Below, piece after piece: positions 23,386-30,839 of a stretch of 64,000 bases of DNA (position 1 is its first letter; each line of letters begins with the position of its first letter). The notes beneath the pieces were generated by a model. That model searched no databases, was not told the DNA's origin, and saw only the letters and a program-made list of their open reading frames with translations. Origin of the DNA: Streptomyces filipinensis (lineage in GTDB: Bacteria > Actinomycetota > Actinomycetes > Streptomycetales > Streptomycetaceae); contig NZ_BMTD01000003.1 in NCBI RefSeq assembly GCF_014649495.1, positions 62,001 through 126,000 of the forward strand, written 5' to 3'. A program made the translations under genes and the position numbers.

Positions 23386-24342
23386 ATGCCCGAGTACGGC
23401 TATTTCCTGGCGAGCGAGGAGCATGACCCCGCCGCACTCGTCGAGCAGGCCCGGATGGCCGAGCAGGCCGGCTTCCAGGCGCTGTGGATCTCCGACCACT
23501 TCCACCCGTGGAACGACGCGCAGGGGCAGAGCGCCTTCGTCTGGTCGGTGATCGGTGCCCTGTCGGAGGCGGTGTCGCTGCCGGTCGAGACGGCGGTGAC
23601 CTGCCCGACCGTGCGGATGCACCCGGCGGTGACGGCGCAGGCCGCGGCGACGAGCGCGGTGATGAGCGAGGGCCGGTTCCGGCTCGGCGTCGGCACGGGT
23701 GAGGCGCTCAACGAGCACATCCTCGGCGACCGCTGGCCCCCGCTGCACATCCGCCTGGAGATGCTGGAGGAGGCGATCCAGGTGATGCGCCGGCTGTTCA
23801 CCGGGGAGGAGGTCAACCACCACGGGACGCACTACACCGTGGAGAACGCGCGCCTGTACACCGTGCCCGACGAGCCCGTCCCGATCGACATCTCCGGCTT
23901 CGGGCCGAAGGCGACGGCGCTGGCCGCCCGGGTGGGCGACGGCTACATCACGATGATGCCCGAGGAGGAGGCGGTCACGCAGTTCCGCAAGGGCGGGGGC
24001 GGGGCGAAGCCGGTCAGCGGCGGGACGAAGGTCTGTTACGGCACCGACCGCGAGGAGTGCGTCCGCACGGTCCACTCGCTCTGGTACAACGAGCTGCTGC
24101 CCGGGGAGATGGGGCAGGTGCTGCCCTCGCCGCGGCACTTCGAGCAGTTGCACGAGCTGGTCACCGAGGACATGGTGCGCGAGAAGGTGGTGTGCGGGGA
24201 CGACCCGGACCAGCATGTGTCCTCGCTGCGGGCCTTCGCCGACGCCGGGTTCGACCGGGTCTACGTGAACCAGATCGGCGCGGATCAGAAGGGGTTCTTC
24301 GACTTCTACCGCACGAAGGTGCTGCCCCGGCTCGGCCGGTGA
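23386..24342 (+). CDS. LLM-class F420-dependent oxidoreductase (glucose-6-phosphate dehydrogenase-like)
   Basis: A 318-residue luciferase-like (LLM) TIM-barrel enzyme. MPEYGYFLASEEHDP, WISDHFHPWNDAQGQSAFVW, TCPTVRMHPAVTAQAAATSA and GVGTGEALNEHILGDRWP match the F420-dependent glucose-6-phosphate dehydrogenase-like branch, where the His and Trp of SDHFHPWN contact substrate and deazaflavin. It would use coenzyme F420 for hydride transfer; the substrate is not certain. ATG 23386 has GGAGG upstream. It diverges from the NDH-2 gene under what looks like a shared stress sigma factor. Confidence 0.85.
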   Translation: MPEYGYFLASEEHDPAALVEQARMAEQAGFQALWISDHFHPWNDAQGQSAFVWSVIGALSEAVSLPVETAVTCPTVRMHPAVTAQAAATSAVMSEGRFRLGVGTGEALNEHILGDRWPPLHIRLEMLEEAIQVMRRLFTGEEVNHHGTHYTVENARLYTVPDEPVPIDISGFGPKATALAARVGDGYITMMPEEEAVTQFRKGGGGAKPVSGGTKVCYGTDREECVRTVHSLWYNELLPGEMGQVLPSPRHFEQLHELVTEDMVREKVVCGDDPDQHVSSLRAFADAGFDRVYVNQIGADQKGFFDFYRTKVLPRLGR

Positions 24343-24374
24343 GGCACGGTGAGGCAGGGGTGAGGAGCGCACGG

Positions 24375-24432
24375 GTGAGGAGCGGGGGTGGTTCGGTTGC
24401 GCTTCCGCCGCTGCCTCGCCCCTGCTCCTCAC
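24375..24432. terminator. Convergent inverted repeat between the LLM and holin-like genes
   Basis: GTGAGGAGCGGGGG (24375-24388) can pair with CCCCTGCTCCTCAC (24419-24432) with one mismatch and a 30-nt GC-rich loop. Further GAGG/CCTC copies surround it. It lies between converging stops (24342, 24470), so a bidirectional terminator is likely. Confidence 0.5.
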
Positions 24433-24469
24433 CGCTGCTCCTCAGCCCGCCTCGGACGTACTCCGGTCC

Positions 24470-24889
24470 TCAGGCCCTGTGGTGACCGGTGTCCGGGGGT
24501 TCCGCCGGCATCGGCGGGTACGGCATGCCCAGGCCGCTCGGCGGGGCGCCCGGGGCGGTGCCGCCGATGACGTGGGCGGGAGCCGACGGGTGGCTGTGCT
24601 TCGGGTGGGCCGCGCCGCGCAGGGCGTAGGCCACCGCGCCCAGGATCGCCGCCGTGATCAGGGCGGCGGCCCAGCCGGGCAGGCCGATCGCCAGCGCGAG
24701 GCCGGCGGCCAGGGCCACGGCGGCGCCCGCGTACAGCGCTGCGGCGCCGGAGGCCGCGTACAGCAAGGCGGTGCGGCGCTGCTTGCGGCTCTGCTCGCGC
24801 AGCTCGTCGCGCACCGTCTCGCGTGCCACCTGCGCCAGCTCTTCGACAAGGTGCTTGTCCAGGTGTTCCAGGTGATCCGAACGGTCCAT
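24470..24889 (-). CDS. Holin-X-like (actinobacterial phage-holin family) membrane protein
   Basis: A 139-residue protein: a charged N-terminal helix (DRSDHLEHLDKHLVEELAQV, then RETVRDELREQSRKQRR), two membrane segments (AALYAGAAVALAAGLALAIG and WAAALITAAILGAVAYAL, about residues 55-100), and a Pro/His-rich tail. This is the layout of the putative actinobacterial holin-X family, chromosomal proteins of unknown function often in stress regulons; it is not evidence of a prophage. There is no ribosome binding site before ATG 24889, but a GGGTAC element lies 9 bp upstream, so the mRNA is probably leaderless. Confidence 0.75.
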   Translation of the reverse strand: MDRSDHLEHLDKHLVEELAQVARETVRDELREQSRKQRRTALLYAASGAAALYAGAAVALAAGLALAIGLPGWAAALITAAILGAVAYALRGAAHPKHSHPSAPAHVIGGTAPGAPPSGLGMPYPPMPAEPPDTGHHRA

Positions 24890-24898
24890 ACCCCGCGG

Positions 24899-24923
24899 GT
24901 ACCCGGCGGGCACGGCGGGTAAC
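24899..24923 (-). promoter_or_regulatory. Sigma-B-like promoter (GTTA-N15-GGGTAC) for the holin-like gene
   Basis: On the minus strand GTTA (24923-24920) is followed after 15 bp by GGGTAC (24904-24899), a close fit to the sigma-B pattern. The -10 ends 9 bp before the ATG, which predicts a leaderless transcript and explains the missing ribosome binding site. Confidence 0.5.
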
Positions 24924-24932
24924 GCGAGCGCC

Positions 24933-24962
24933 CTGCACGGCCCCGGCCGCCCCAACTAGGCT
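24933..24962 (+). promoter_or_regulatory. Probable housekeeping promoter of the VOC gene, leaderless
   Basis: CTGCAC (24933-24938), 18 bp, TAGGCT (24957-24962), then 7 bp to the ATG at 24970. The -10 resembles the Streptomyces TAGRRT form. There is no ribosome binding site, in keeping with a leaderless mRNA. Confidence 0.45.
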
Positions 24963-24969
24963 CGGGCGC

Positions 24970-25317
24970 ATGGAGATTCTGGGCGCCTCGCTGCGCATCT
25001 GCGTCGACGACCTCGAAACCGCGGTCCCCTTCTACGAGCGGCTGGCGGGCGGCACGGCCCTGCGCTTCGAGCGCGGTGGGGTGCAGGTGGCCGCGATCGG
25101 TTCCTTCCTGCTGATGAGCGGACCCGAGGCGGAACTGGAGATCCTGCGCAAGGTCGTGGCGACCATCGCCGTCAAGGACGTGGACGAGGCCCACCGGCTG
25201 CTGACCGACCTCGGCGCCCATGTGATCGCGGGGCCGGTGCCGACGCCGGTGGGCCGGAATCTGATCGCGATGCATCCGGACGGGTCGGTGTTCGAGTACG
25301 TCGACCAGCACGGCTGA
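24970..25317 (+). CDS. VOC family (glyoxalase/bleomycin-resistance fold) protein
   Basis: A 115-residue single-unit VOC protein with the beta-alpha-beta-beta-beta pattern: LGASLRICVDDLETAVPFYE, VQVAAIGSFLLMSG, VDEAHRLLTDLGAHVIAGPV, LIAMHPDGSVFEYVDQ. The metal-ligand Glu in VFEYV is present. Substrates of this fold vary widely (dioxygenases, isomerases, drug-binding proteins), so no reaction is claimed. It diverges from the holin-like gene with an 80-bp intergenic region holding both promoters. Confidence 0.8.
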   Translation: MEILGASLRICVDDLETAVPFYERLAGGTALRFERGGVQVAAIGSFLLMSGPEAELEILRKVVATIAVKDVDEAHRLLTDLGAHVIAGPVPTPVGRNLIAMHPDGSVFEYVDQHG

Positions 25318-25322
25318 GCCGG

Positions 25323-27284
25323 TCAGGCCGTCTCGGGCCGCGTCCGGAAGTCGTGGCGGGCGGGCAGCGGCTCGTCGGTGAGCCGGGCCCACAGCCGGCC
25401 GATCGCCTCCTCGCCCTCCCGCAGGTCGGCGACCTCGAAGCCCGCGTCGAAGACGGCCCGTGCCTCCTCACGCCGTCCCTCGGCGAGGAGCAGCTCGGCC
25501 TCCAGCAGGCGGAACCGGCCGCGCCTGCGGACGGCGGGCAGCAGCCGGTCCCAGACGGCGCGGGCGTCGGCCGTCCGCCGCGCCCGGAGCAGCGCCCCGA
25601 GCGCTTCCCGGCCGAGCGCGGCGACGGCGGCGGTCCATGCCTCGCCGTCGTCGCGCCGCTCGCGACACAGGTCGTCGAAGGCGTCGGCGTAACGTTCGGC
25701 GGCCCGCTCGTGGTGGCCGGACTCCTGGTCGGCGACGGCCAGGCAGCGCAGCGACGGCCACAGGGACGGGGCGAGGAGGAGGGCGCGCTCCCAGCTGCGG
25801 ACCGCCTGGGCGCGGTCGCCGGCGTGCCACTGGGCGACGCCGAGGTGGTACTCGGTGTGCGGGGTGGCGGGCGCGGTCTCCAGCATGTCCCGCCAGTGGG
25901 GGGCGACGAGCGTCTCGCCGGGCGGCCGTACCCGGCGCGGCTCGGGCAGGGAACCGGTGCGCAGCAGTTCCCGCCAGGGTGCCTGGGGTGCGCCCAGGGT
26001 GGACGCGGGGAACGGGGTGCCGGGCAGCTTCCAGTCGGTGCGCAGCACTTCGAGCGCGCCCCAGCCGGATCCGGTGGCCAGCGTCTCGCCGGGTTCGGTG
26101 TCGGCGTACGGTTTCCAGGCCGCGTACGCCGCCTCGACGCGGGCGCGGGGCAGCACCGACTCCAGCCGTTCCCCGGCCCGTCGGACGGCCTGTGTCCACG
26201 CGCCGTCGGGGGGTGCGTCGAGCGGGCCGTACGCCTCCAGCCAGGAGAGCTCGCTCCCGGCCTCCAGCCGGACGTGTTCCAGCTGGGTGCGGGCGAGGCC
26301 GGCCTGGATCTCGCAGTAGCCGCCGGTGCCGGGTGCGGTCAGCCACTCCTGCCAGCGCCGTCCGCCGGGCCGGTTGCCCCACACGAAGAGCTTGCGGCCG
26401 CGCAGCAGGTCGGTGGAGGTCTGGACGAGCCCGTGCCCGTCGGCGTCCAGCGCGGCGATCCAGCGGCGGCGGCCGTCCGGCACGTCGTAGAAGTAGTCGG
26501 CGGCGTAAGGGCTGTTGAGGGGGCGGCTGCGGTCGATGCCGTCGTGCGTCGGGACGGGCACCTTGCGCAGGCGGCGCTCGTGGCCGAACTGCCAGGCCTC
26601 GTCGGCGGGGGCGAGGACCCGGACCTCCTCCGGCACCGCGGTGTTGGACCACCAGCAGGTGGGCACCGGCCGCTCGTGCGGGTTGCGGACGCGGACGCCG
26701 GCGTAGAGGAAGTCGGAGCCGTCGGGCAGCCACAGGTCGACCTGGAAGGGCAGGTCGCGCAGGCGTTCCCACTCCCACAGGCGCAGCATCTCTCCCCCGT
26801 CAGGGGCGGGGACGCGGGCGGCGTGCAGGGGCGCGCAGGCGAGCGTGGTGTGGCCGGTGGCGCCGATGTTCCATTCGATGCCGCCGGAGTACCAGGCGCC
26901 GTTGAGGGCGAAGCCGGCGGGCTGGAACACCGGGTTGCGGTAGAGGAGTTCGCGTCCGGTGGGCAGGTGGAGCAGGGAGACGACGCGGCCGCCGAGGCCG
27001 GGCAGGACGGTGGCGCGCAGCCGGTCGTTCTCGATCACCAGGGCGTCCAGGGCGCGGGGTTCGCGGGTTCTGTCGTAGCCGTCGCGGACGCGGACGGGGA
27101 GCAGGCTGTGCAGCGGCTCGTGGCCGAGCCGGCGGGCCATGTCCCCGGGCATGCCGTCCCGGTCGCGGTCGTCGGTGCGGTGCGTCTCGTCGAGGGGGCG
27201 CAGCGGGGGCAGCGGGTTGTCCGGGCCCAACCGCGCGGCGGGCAGCGTCAGTACCTCACGTCGGATCCTCGTCACGATGGCCAT
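25323..27284 (-). CDS. DUF5107 domain protein with C-terminal TPR-like helices
   Basis: A 653-residue protein. The N-terminal half (about residues 60-380) is a beta-sandwich related to galactose-mutarotase-like carbohydrate-binding folds and fits DUF5107: VIENDRLRATVLPGLGGRVV, GIEWNIGATGHT, VRNPHERPVPTCWWSNTAVP. The second half (about 480-640) is helical with TPR spacing: YHLGVAQWHAGDRAQAVRSW, ERALLLAPSLWPSLRCLAVA. It is probably a carbohydrate-related protein; catalysis is not shown. ATG 27284 is chosen so the protein begins MAIVTRIRREV. It converges on the VOC gene with a 5-bp gap. Confidence 0.75.
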   Translation of the reverse strand: MAIVTRIRREVLTLPAARLGPDNPLPPLRPLDETHRTDDRDRDGMPGDMARRLGHEPLHSLLPVRVRDGYDRTREPRALDALVIENDRLRATVLPGLGGRVVSLLHLPTGRELLYRNPVFQPAGFALNGAWYSGGIEWNIGATGHTTLACAPLHAARVPAPDGGEMLRLWEWERLRDLPFQVDLWLPDGSDFLYAGVRVRNPHERPVPTCWWSNTAVPEEVRVLAPADEAWQFGHERRLRKVPVPTHDGIDRSRPLNSPYAADYFYDVPDGRRRWIAALDADGHGLVQTSTDLLRGRKLFVWGNRPGGRRWQEWLTAPGTGGYCEIQAGLARTQLEHVRLEAGSELSWLEAYGPLDAPPDGAWTQAVRRAGERLESVLPRARVEAAYAAWKPYADTEPGETLATGSGWGALEVLRTDWKLPGTPFPASTLGAPQAPWRELLRTGSLPEPRRVRPPGETLVAPHWRDMLETAPATPHTEYHLGVAQWHAGDRAQAVRSWERALLLAPSLWPSLRCLAVADQESGHHERAAERYADAFDDLCRERRDDGEAWTAAVAALGREALGALLRARRTADARAVWDRLLPAVRRRGRFRLLEAELLLAEGRREEARAVFDAGFEVADLREGEEAIGRLWARLTDEPLPARHDFRTRPETA

Positions 27285-27353
27285 GCAACCCGGCGGCGCG
27301 GCACTCGGCCAGGGGAGCTGCTGGTCAGGATTGCGCAAAGGCGCCCGCGGCGC

Positions 27354-27905
27354 TCAGCCTGCGGACCGCATCTCGGCGGTGAGCGCCCAGCGTTCGTGAT
27401 CGCGCCAGGCACCGTCGATGTAGATCATGTTCGGTGAGAAGCCCTCGCGCCGGAACCCGGCGCCCCGGGCGAGCGCGACGGAGGCGGTGTTCTCCGGCTG
27501 GGCGTTGATCTCCAGCCGGTGCAGCCCCAGCGGCCCGAAGGCGTACCCGATGACCAGGTCGAGGCCCTCGCGCATCAGGCCGCGCCCGGCGGCGTGCGCG
27601 AAGGCCCCGTAGCCGAGGGCGCCGCACTGGAAGCCGCCGCGCACGATGTTGTTGATGTTGATGAAGCCGGCGATGCCCCCGCTGTCCTTCTCACACACGA
27701 GGAACCCGGCCTTGGCCGGGTCCTCGATCAGCCGGCCGGCGTAGACGGCGTAGCCCTCGTCGGTGTCCGGCGGGAACAGCCAGGGCCGGTGCAGGTCCTT
27801 GCTCTCGCGGGCCCGCGCGGTGAACTCGGGGCCGTCCTCGGGGGTGAAGTGACGGATCGCCACGCGGGCGCCCTCGGCGAGGTAGTGGGGTGCGGTGTGC
27901 GGCAT
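27354..27905 (-). CDS. GNAT N-acetyltransferase, RimJ/RimL-like
   Basis: A 183-residue acetyltransferase with the GNAT pattern of the RimJ/RimL group (ribosomal protein or amino-group acetylation): FTARARESKDLHRPWLFPPD, GGIAGFININNIVRGGFQCG, the acetyl-CoA loop AAGRGLMREGLDLVIGYAF, and LEINAQPENTASVALARGAG. The true acceptor is unknown. It lies 69 bp from the DUF5107 gene on the same strand. Confidence 0.82.
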   Translation of the reverse strand: MPHTAPHYLAEGARVAIRHFTPEDGPEFTARARESKDLHRPWLFPPDTDEGYAVYAGRLIEDPAKAGFLVCEKDSGGIAGFININNIVRGGFQCGALGYGAFAHAAGRGLMREGLDLVIGYAFGPLGLHRLEINAQPENTASVALARGAGFRREGFSPNMIYIDGAWRDHERWALTAEMRSAG

Positions 27906-27963
27906 CGGGCCAGCGTACGGCGTCCCCGCCCGCCCCGCCGCCGGATATCGCGTCCCGGGCCGC

Positions 27964-29787
27964 TCACCCGCCGACGACCGGCAGTCGCAGCACCCCGGTG
28001 TCCCCGGGTGCGCTGACGACGGTCACCGGCTTGATCCCCCGGTTGCCGAAGTAGGCGTCGTCGCTCGCCGCGATCACGAACCGCAGCCGGTGCCCGGCCG
28101 CGTACCGGTGCACGATGCCCGGCAGGGTGACGGTGAAACTCTTGGTCACGTCGGGCACCCGGACCGGTGCGACCAGCCGGTGGACCAGCGTCTGGGTGCC
28201 GTCGGGCGCGACGTCGTACAACTTGGCGAACAGCACCAGCCGGTCGGCGGCGTCGCCGGAGTCCTGGGTGCGCTCGGCCGCCGGGGAGACGACCCTGAGG
28301 GTGGCCTGCGGGGCGCCGGCGACGTCGAGGTCCCGGGTGAGCGCCGCGCCGGTCCAGGCGAGGTAGGTGCCCTCGGTGTCGTACGGCGCCGGGTCGGGCA
28401 GGCCGACGGATCCGGTCAGGGAGCTTTCGGAATGGCTCGTGGGGACGGCCTGGTTGGTGTAGCCGCGGCTGCCGGGGGCCACCTCGGCGCGGTCGCCGAC
28501 GAGCTTGCCGTCCCCGGAGAGGTAGAGGGTACGGCTGAGGGCGGGGACCCCGTCGGCGGTGGCGTAGGTGTGGGCGGGGTCGGTGATCCAGTCCCGGTAG
28601 TAGGCGAAGGCGGGACCGGTGCCGGCGCTGCGGTCCTGCTTCAGGTAGTGGTCGAACCAGGCGAGGATGCGCCGGCCGACGTAGCTGGCCTCCAGAGTGC
28701 CCTGGGTCATGTTGAGTTCGCCGGGCGCGGGGTCGGTCATGCCGCCGCTGTGGCCCCAGGACTGCCAGACGAGCGCGGTCGGGGTGCCCTGGGCCCTGAG
28801 CGTGCGGTAACTGGCGGTCGCCTCGTTGAGGTTGAACAGGCTGTCGGCCTGCCCCTGGACGAGCAGCGTGGGCGCCCGGACGCCGCGGAGGTAGGTCGCC
28901 GGGGAGACGCTGCGGGCGTAGGCGAGCAGCCGTGCGGTGCGATCGGCCGGGTAGCTGCCGGAGTTGAGCGTGCGTACGGTGTCGCAGACCGCGGAGACGA
29001 AGTGCAGACAGGCCAGCGAATTGATCCGGGAGGGATCGAGGCCGGGGACGGTCAGCGGCTGGCCCTCGCCGGCCAGGTAGAAGCCGTTGGTCCACTGCCA
29101 TTTGAACGCGCCGGGCACCTGGGGGGCGCCGACGGCGTTGTTCGGGTCCAGCGCGTAGGCGAGGTCGTTCCACGTGATGAGCGGGGCGAGGGCGTCGAGG
29201 CGGTGGTCGGCGGAGGCGGTGGCCAGCTGGATCGCGCCGCCGTAGGAGCCGCCGATCATGCCGACGCGGGGGTCGCCGGGGGCGTCCAGGGTGACGAAGT
29301 CGGCGCGGGTCCCGTCGTCGGCGGCACGCTTGCCGCCGAGGAAGTCGACCAGCCGGGAGGCGGCCCTGCCGTCGATGCCGGGATCGTCCATGGAGATCAG
29401 GCAGCCGCTCTGGCCGAAGCCGAGGCCGGAGTAGACGAGGGCGACGTAACCGCGTTCGGCGAAGATCTTGCCGATGGCGTCGGTGGAACCGTCCGACTTG
29501 CTGCCGCCGAAGCCGTTGGTGCCGAGGACGGCGGGTGCGGGGTGGGCGTGGTCGACCCCGGCGGGGCGGTACAGGTCGGCGTCGACCGCACAGCTGCGCC
29601 CGCCCGCCCGGACGGTGAACTTCAGCGGGGTGACGGTGTACCGGCCGCTCGCGCGGGCCGGTCCGGCGGTGAGCGCGAGGGGGGCGGCGAGGGCCGCGCC
29701 GAGGAGCGCGGCGAGGGCCTTTTGTCCTAGGGCGGCACGGGATCGGGACGCGCGGCGGCGCACCGGTCGGGGCACACGTCGGGGCAC
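27964..29787 (-). CDS. Secreted CocE/NonD-type hydrolase (Xaa-Pro dipeptidyl-peptidase-like)
   Basis: A 607-residue exported serine hydrolase. The N-terminus is basic (VPRRVPRPVRRRASRSR) followed by a hydrophobic core ALAALLGAALAAPLALTAG and an AxA site, a long signal peptide with some twin-arginine character. The catalytic domain has GTNGFGGSKSDGST, the nucleophile elbow MIGGSYGGAIQLA, the acid near LVQGQADSLFN and the His in SWGHSGGMTD. The last 220 residues form the jelly-roll domain of X-Pro dipeptidyl-peptidases. GTG 29787 is preferred because GGAGG lies 6 bp upstream; an ATG at 29844 lacks one. Confidence 0.82.
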   Translation of the reverse strand: MPRRVPRPVRRRASRSRAALGQKALAALLGAALAAPLALTAGPARASGRYTVTPLKFTVRAGGRSCAVDADLYRPAGVDHAHPAPAVLGTNGFGGSKSDGSTDAIGKIFAERGYVALVYSGLGFGQSGCLISMDDPGIDGRAASRLVDFLGGKRAADDGTRADFVTLDAPGDPRVGMIGGSYGGAIQLATASADHRLDALAPLITWNDLAYALDPNNAVGAPQVPGAFKWQWTNGFYLAGEGQPLTVPGLDPSRINSLACLHFVSAVCDTVRTLNSGSYPADRTARLLAYARSVSPATYLRGVRAPTLLVQGQADSLFNLNEATASYRTLRAQGTPTALVWQSWGHSGGMTDPAPGELNMTQGTLEASYVGRRILAWFDHYLKQDRSAGTGPAFAYYRDWITDPAHTYATADGVPALSRTLYLSGDGKLVGDRAEVAPGSRGYTNQAVPTSHSESSLTGSVGLPDPAPYDTEGTYLAWTGAALTRDLDVAGAPQATLRVVSPAAERTQDSGDAADRLVLFAKLYDVAPDGTQTLVHRLVAPVRVPDVTKSFTVTLPGIVHRYAAGHRLRFVIAASDDAYFGNRGIKPVTVVSAPGDTGVLRLPVVGG

Positions 29788-29848
29788 GGGGTCCTCCACA
29801 CTGAGGCACACGGATACCGGCCAGCGGGTCTGGCCGAGGAGCATGCTG

Positions 29849-29860
29849 TGACACGTGTCA
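29849..29860. promoter_or_regulatory. Perfect palindrome TGACACGTGTCA upstream of the secreted peptidase
   Basis: A 12-bp perfect palindrome 62 bp before the start of the CocE-type gene. Its half-sites (TGACAC/GTGTCA) equal those of the spacer palindrome in the ccr promoter (54874-54888) but with a shorter centre. An operator is possible. Confidence 0.35.
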
Positions 29861-29915
29861 GGCGCGGGTCAATCGACGCGCACATGGTTTCTTGACGGGG
29901 ATTCAGTGGACGCGG

Positions 29916-30839
29916 TCAGCGCAGCGCGGGCTCGTCGAGCGTCAACGTGGCGTTGTCAGCGTCGAGTTCGGCCGCGACGCCGAAGGGTATCGTCAGCGCG
30001 CCCGCGCAGTGGCCGAAGCCGAACTCCTCCACCACCGGCACACCGAGCGCGCCGAGCCGGTCGGCCAGCAACGGCCGTATCCGCTCGTAGCGGGAGCAGT
30101 TCCGCCAGGATCCGAGCAGGACGCCACGCACCTGCTCCAGCCAGCCGGCGCGCAGCAGCTGGGTGAGATAGCGGTCCAGCCGGTACGTCTCCTCGCCCAC
30201 GTCCTCCAGGCACAGCAGCCCGCCGGCCGCGGAGGGACGCGCGTGCGGGGTGCCCAGTTCCGCGGCGAGCAGGCACAGGCAGCCGCCCAGGGTGACCCCG
30301 CGGGCCCGGCCGGGCACCAGGGCCGTGCCGCCGGAGGCGAGGGTGCGGACGGTCTCGGGGGCGAAGAGCGTGGCCCGCAGATGCTCCTGGGTCCGGTCGT
30401 TCTTGATGAAGTCGACGCCGGCGGCCACCGGCCCGTGCAACGTGGCGAGCCCGAGGCGGGTGGCGAAGGCCTCGTGCAGGACGGTGACGTCGCTGAAGCC
30501 GACGAAGACCTTCGGCCCGGCGGCCCGCAGGGCGTCCCAGTCCAGCAGGTCGACCATGCGCTGCGCCCCGTACCCGCCGCGGGCGCACAGCACCGCGTCG
30601 ACGGCCGGGTCGCACCAGGCGTTCTGCAGATCCGCGGCGCGGTCGGCGTCCGTGCCGGCCAGATAGCCGAACTCGGCGTGCCGGTCCAGGACGTGCGGCC
30701 CGACCACCGGGTCGAGGTCCCAGCCGCGCAGCACGTCGAGCCCCGCCTGGAGCCGCTCCTCGGGCACCACCCCGCTGGTGGCGACGACGGCCACCCGGGC
30801 GCCCGGAGCCAGCCGCCTCGGCCTCGTCAGTTCCTTCAC
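29916..30839 (-). CDS. LD-carboxypeptidase (peptidase family S66)
   Basis: A 307-residue S66 peptidase, the family of LD-carboxypeptidase A that trims D-Ala from murein tetrapeptides during recycling; some members instead export or inactivate microcin-like compounds. The nucleophile is in VFVGFSDVTVLHEAF, the Glu in CLEDVGEETYRLDRY and the His in FGFGHCAGALTIPFG, the expected Ser-Glu-His triad order. The GTG start overlaps the S9 peptidase stop (GTGA). It is the last gene of a four-peptidase operon. Confidence 0.88.
   Translation of the reverse strand: MKELTRPRRLAPGARVAVVATSGVVPEERLQAGLDVLRGWDLDPVVGPHVLDRHAEFGYLAGTDADRAADLQNAWCDPAVDAVLCARGGYGAQRMVDLLDWDALRAAGPKVFVGFSDVTVLHEAFATRLGLATLHGPVAAGVDFIKNDRTQEHLRATLFAPETVRTLASGGTALVPGRARGVTLGGCLCLLAAELGTPHARPSAAGGLLCLEDVGEETYRLDRYLTQLLRAGWLEQVRGVLLGSWRNCSRYERIRPLLADRLGALGVPVVEEFGFGHCAGALTIPFGVAAELDADNATLTLDEPALR

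Noticed and set aside
24470..24889. Holin-like gene as evidence of a prophage
   Set aside because: No lysin, capsid, terminase or integrase is present. The encapsulin shell elsewhere in the window is HK97-like but pairs with a desulfurase, not phage genes.
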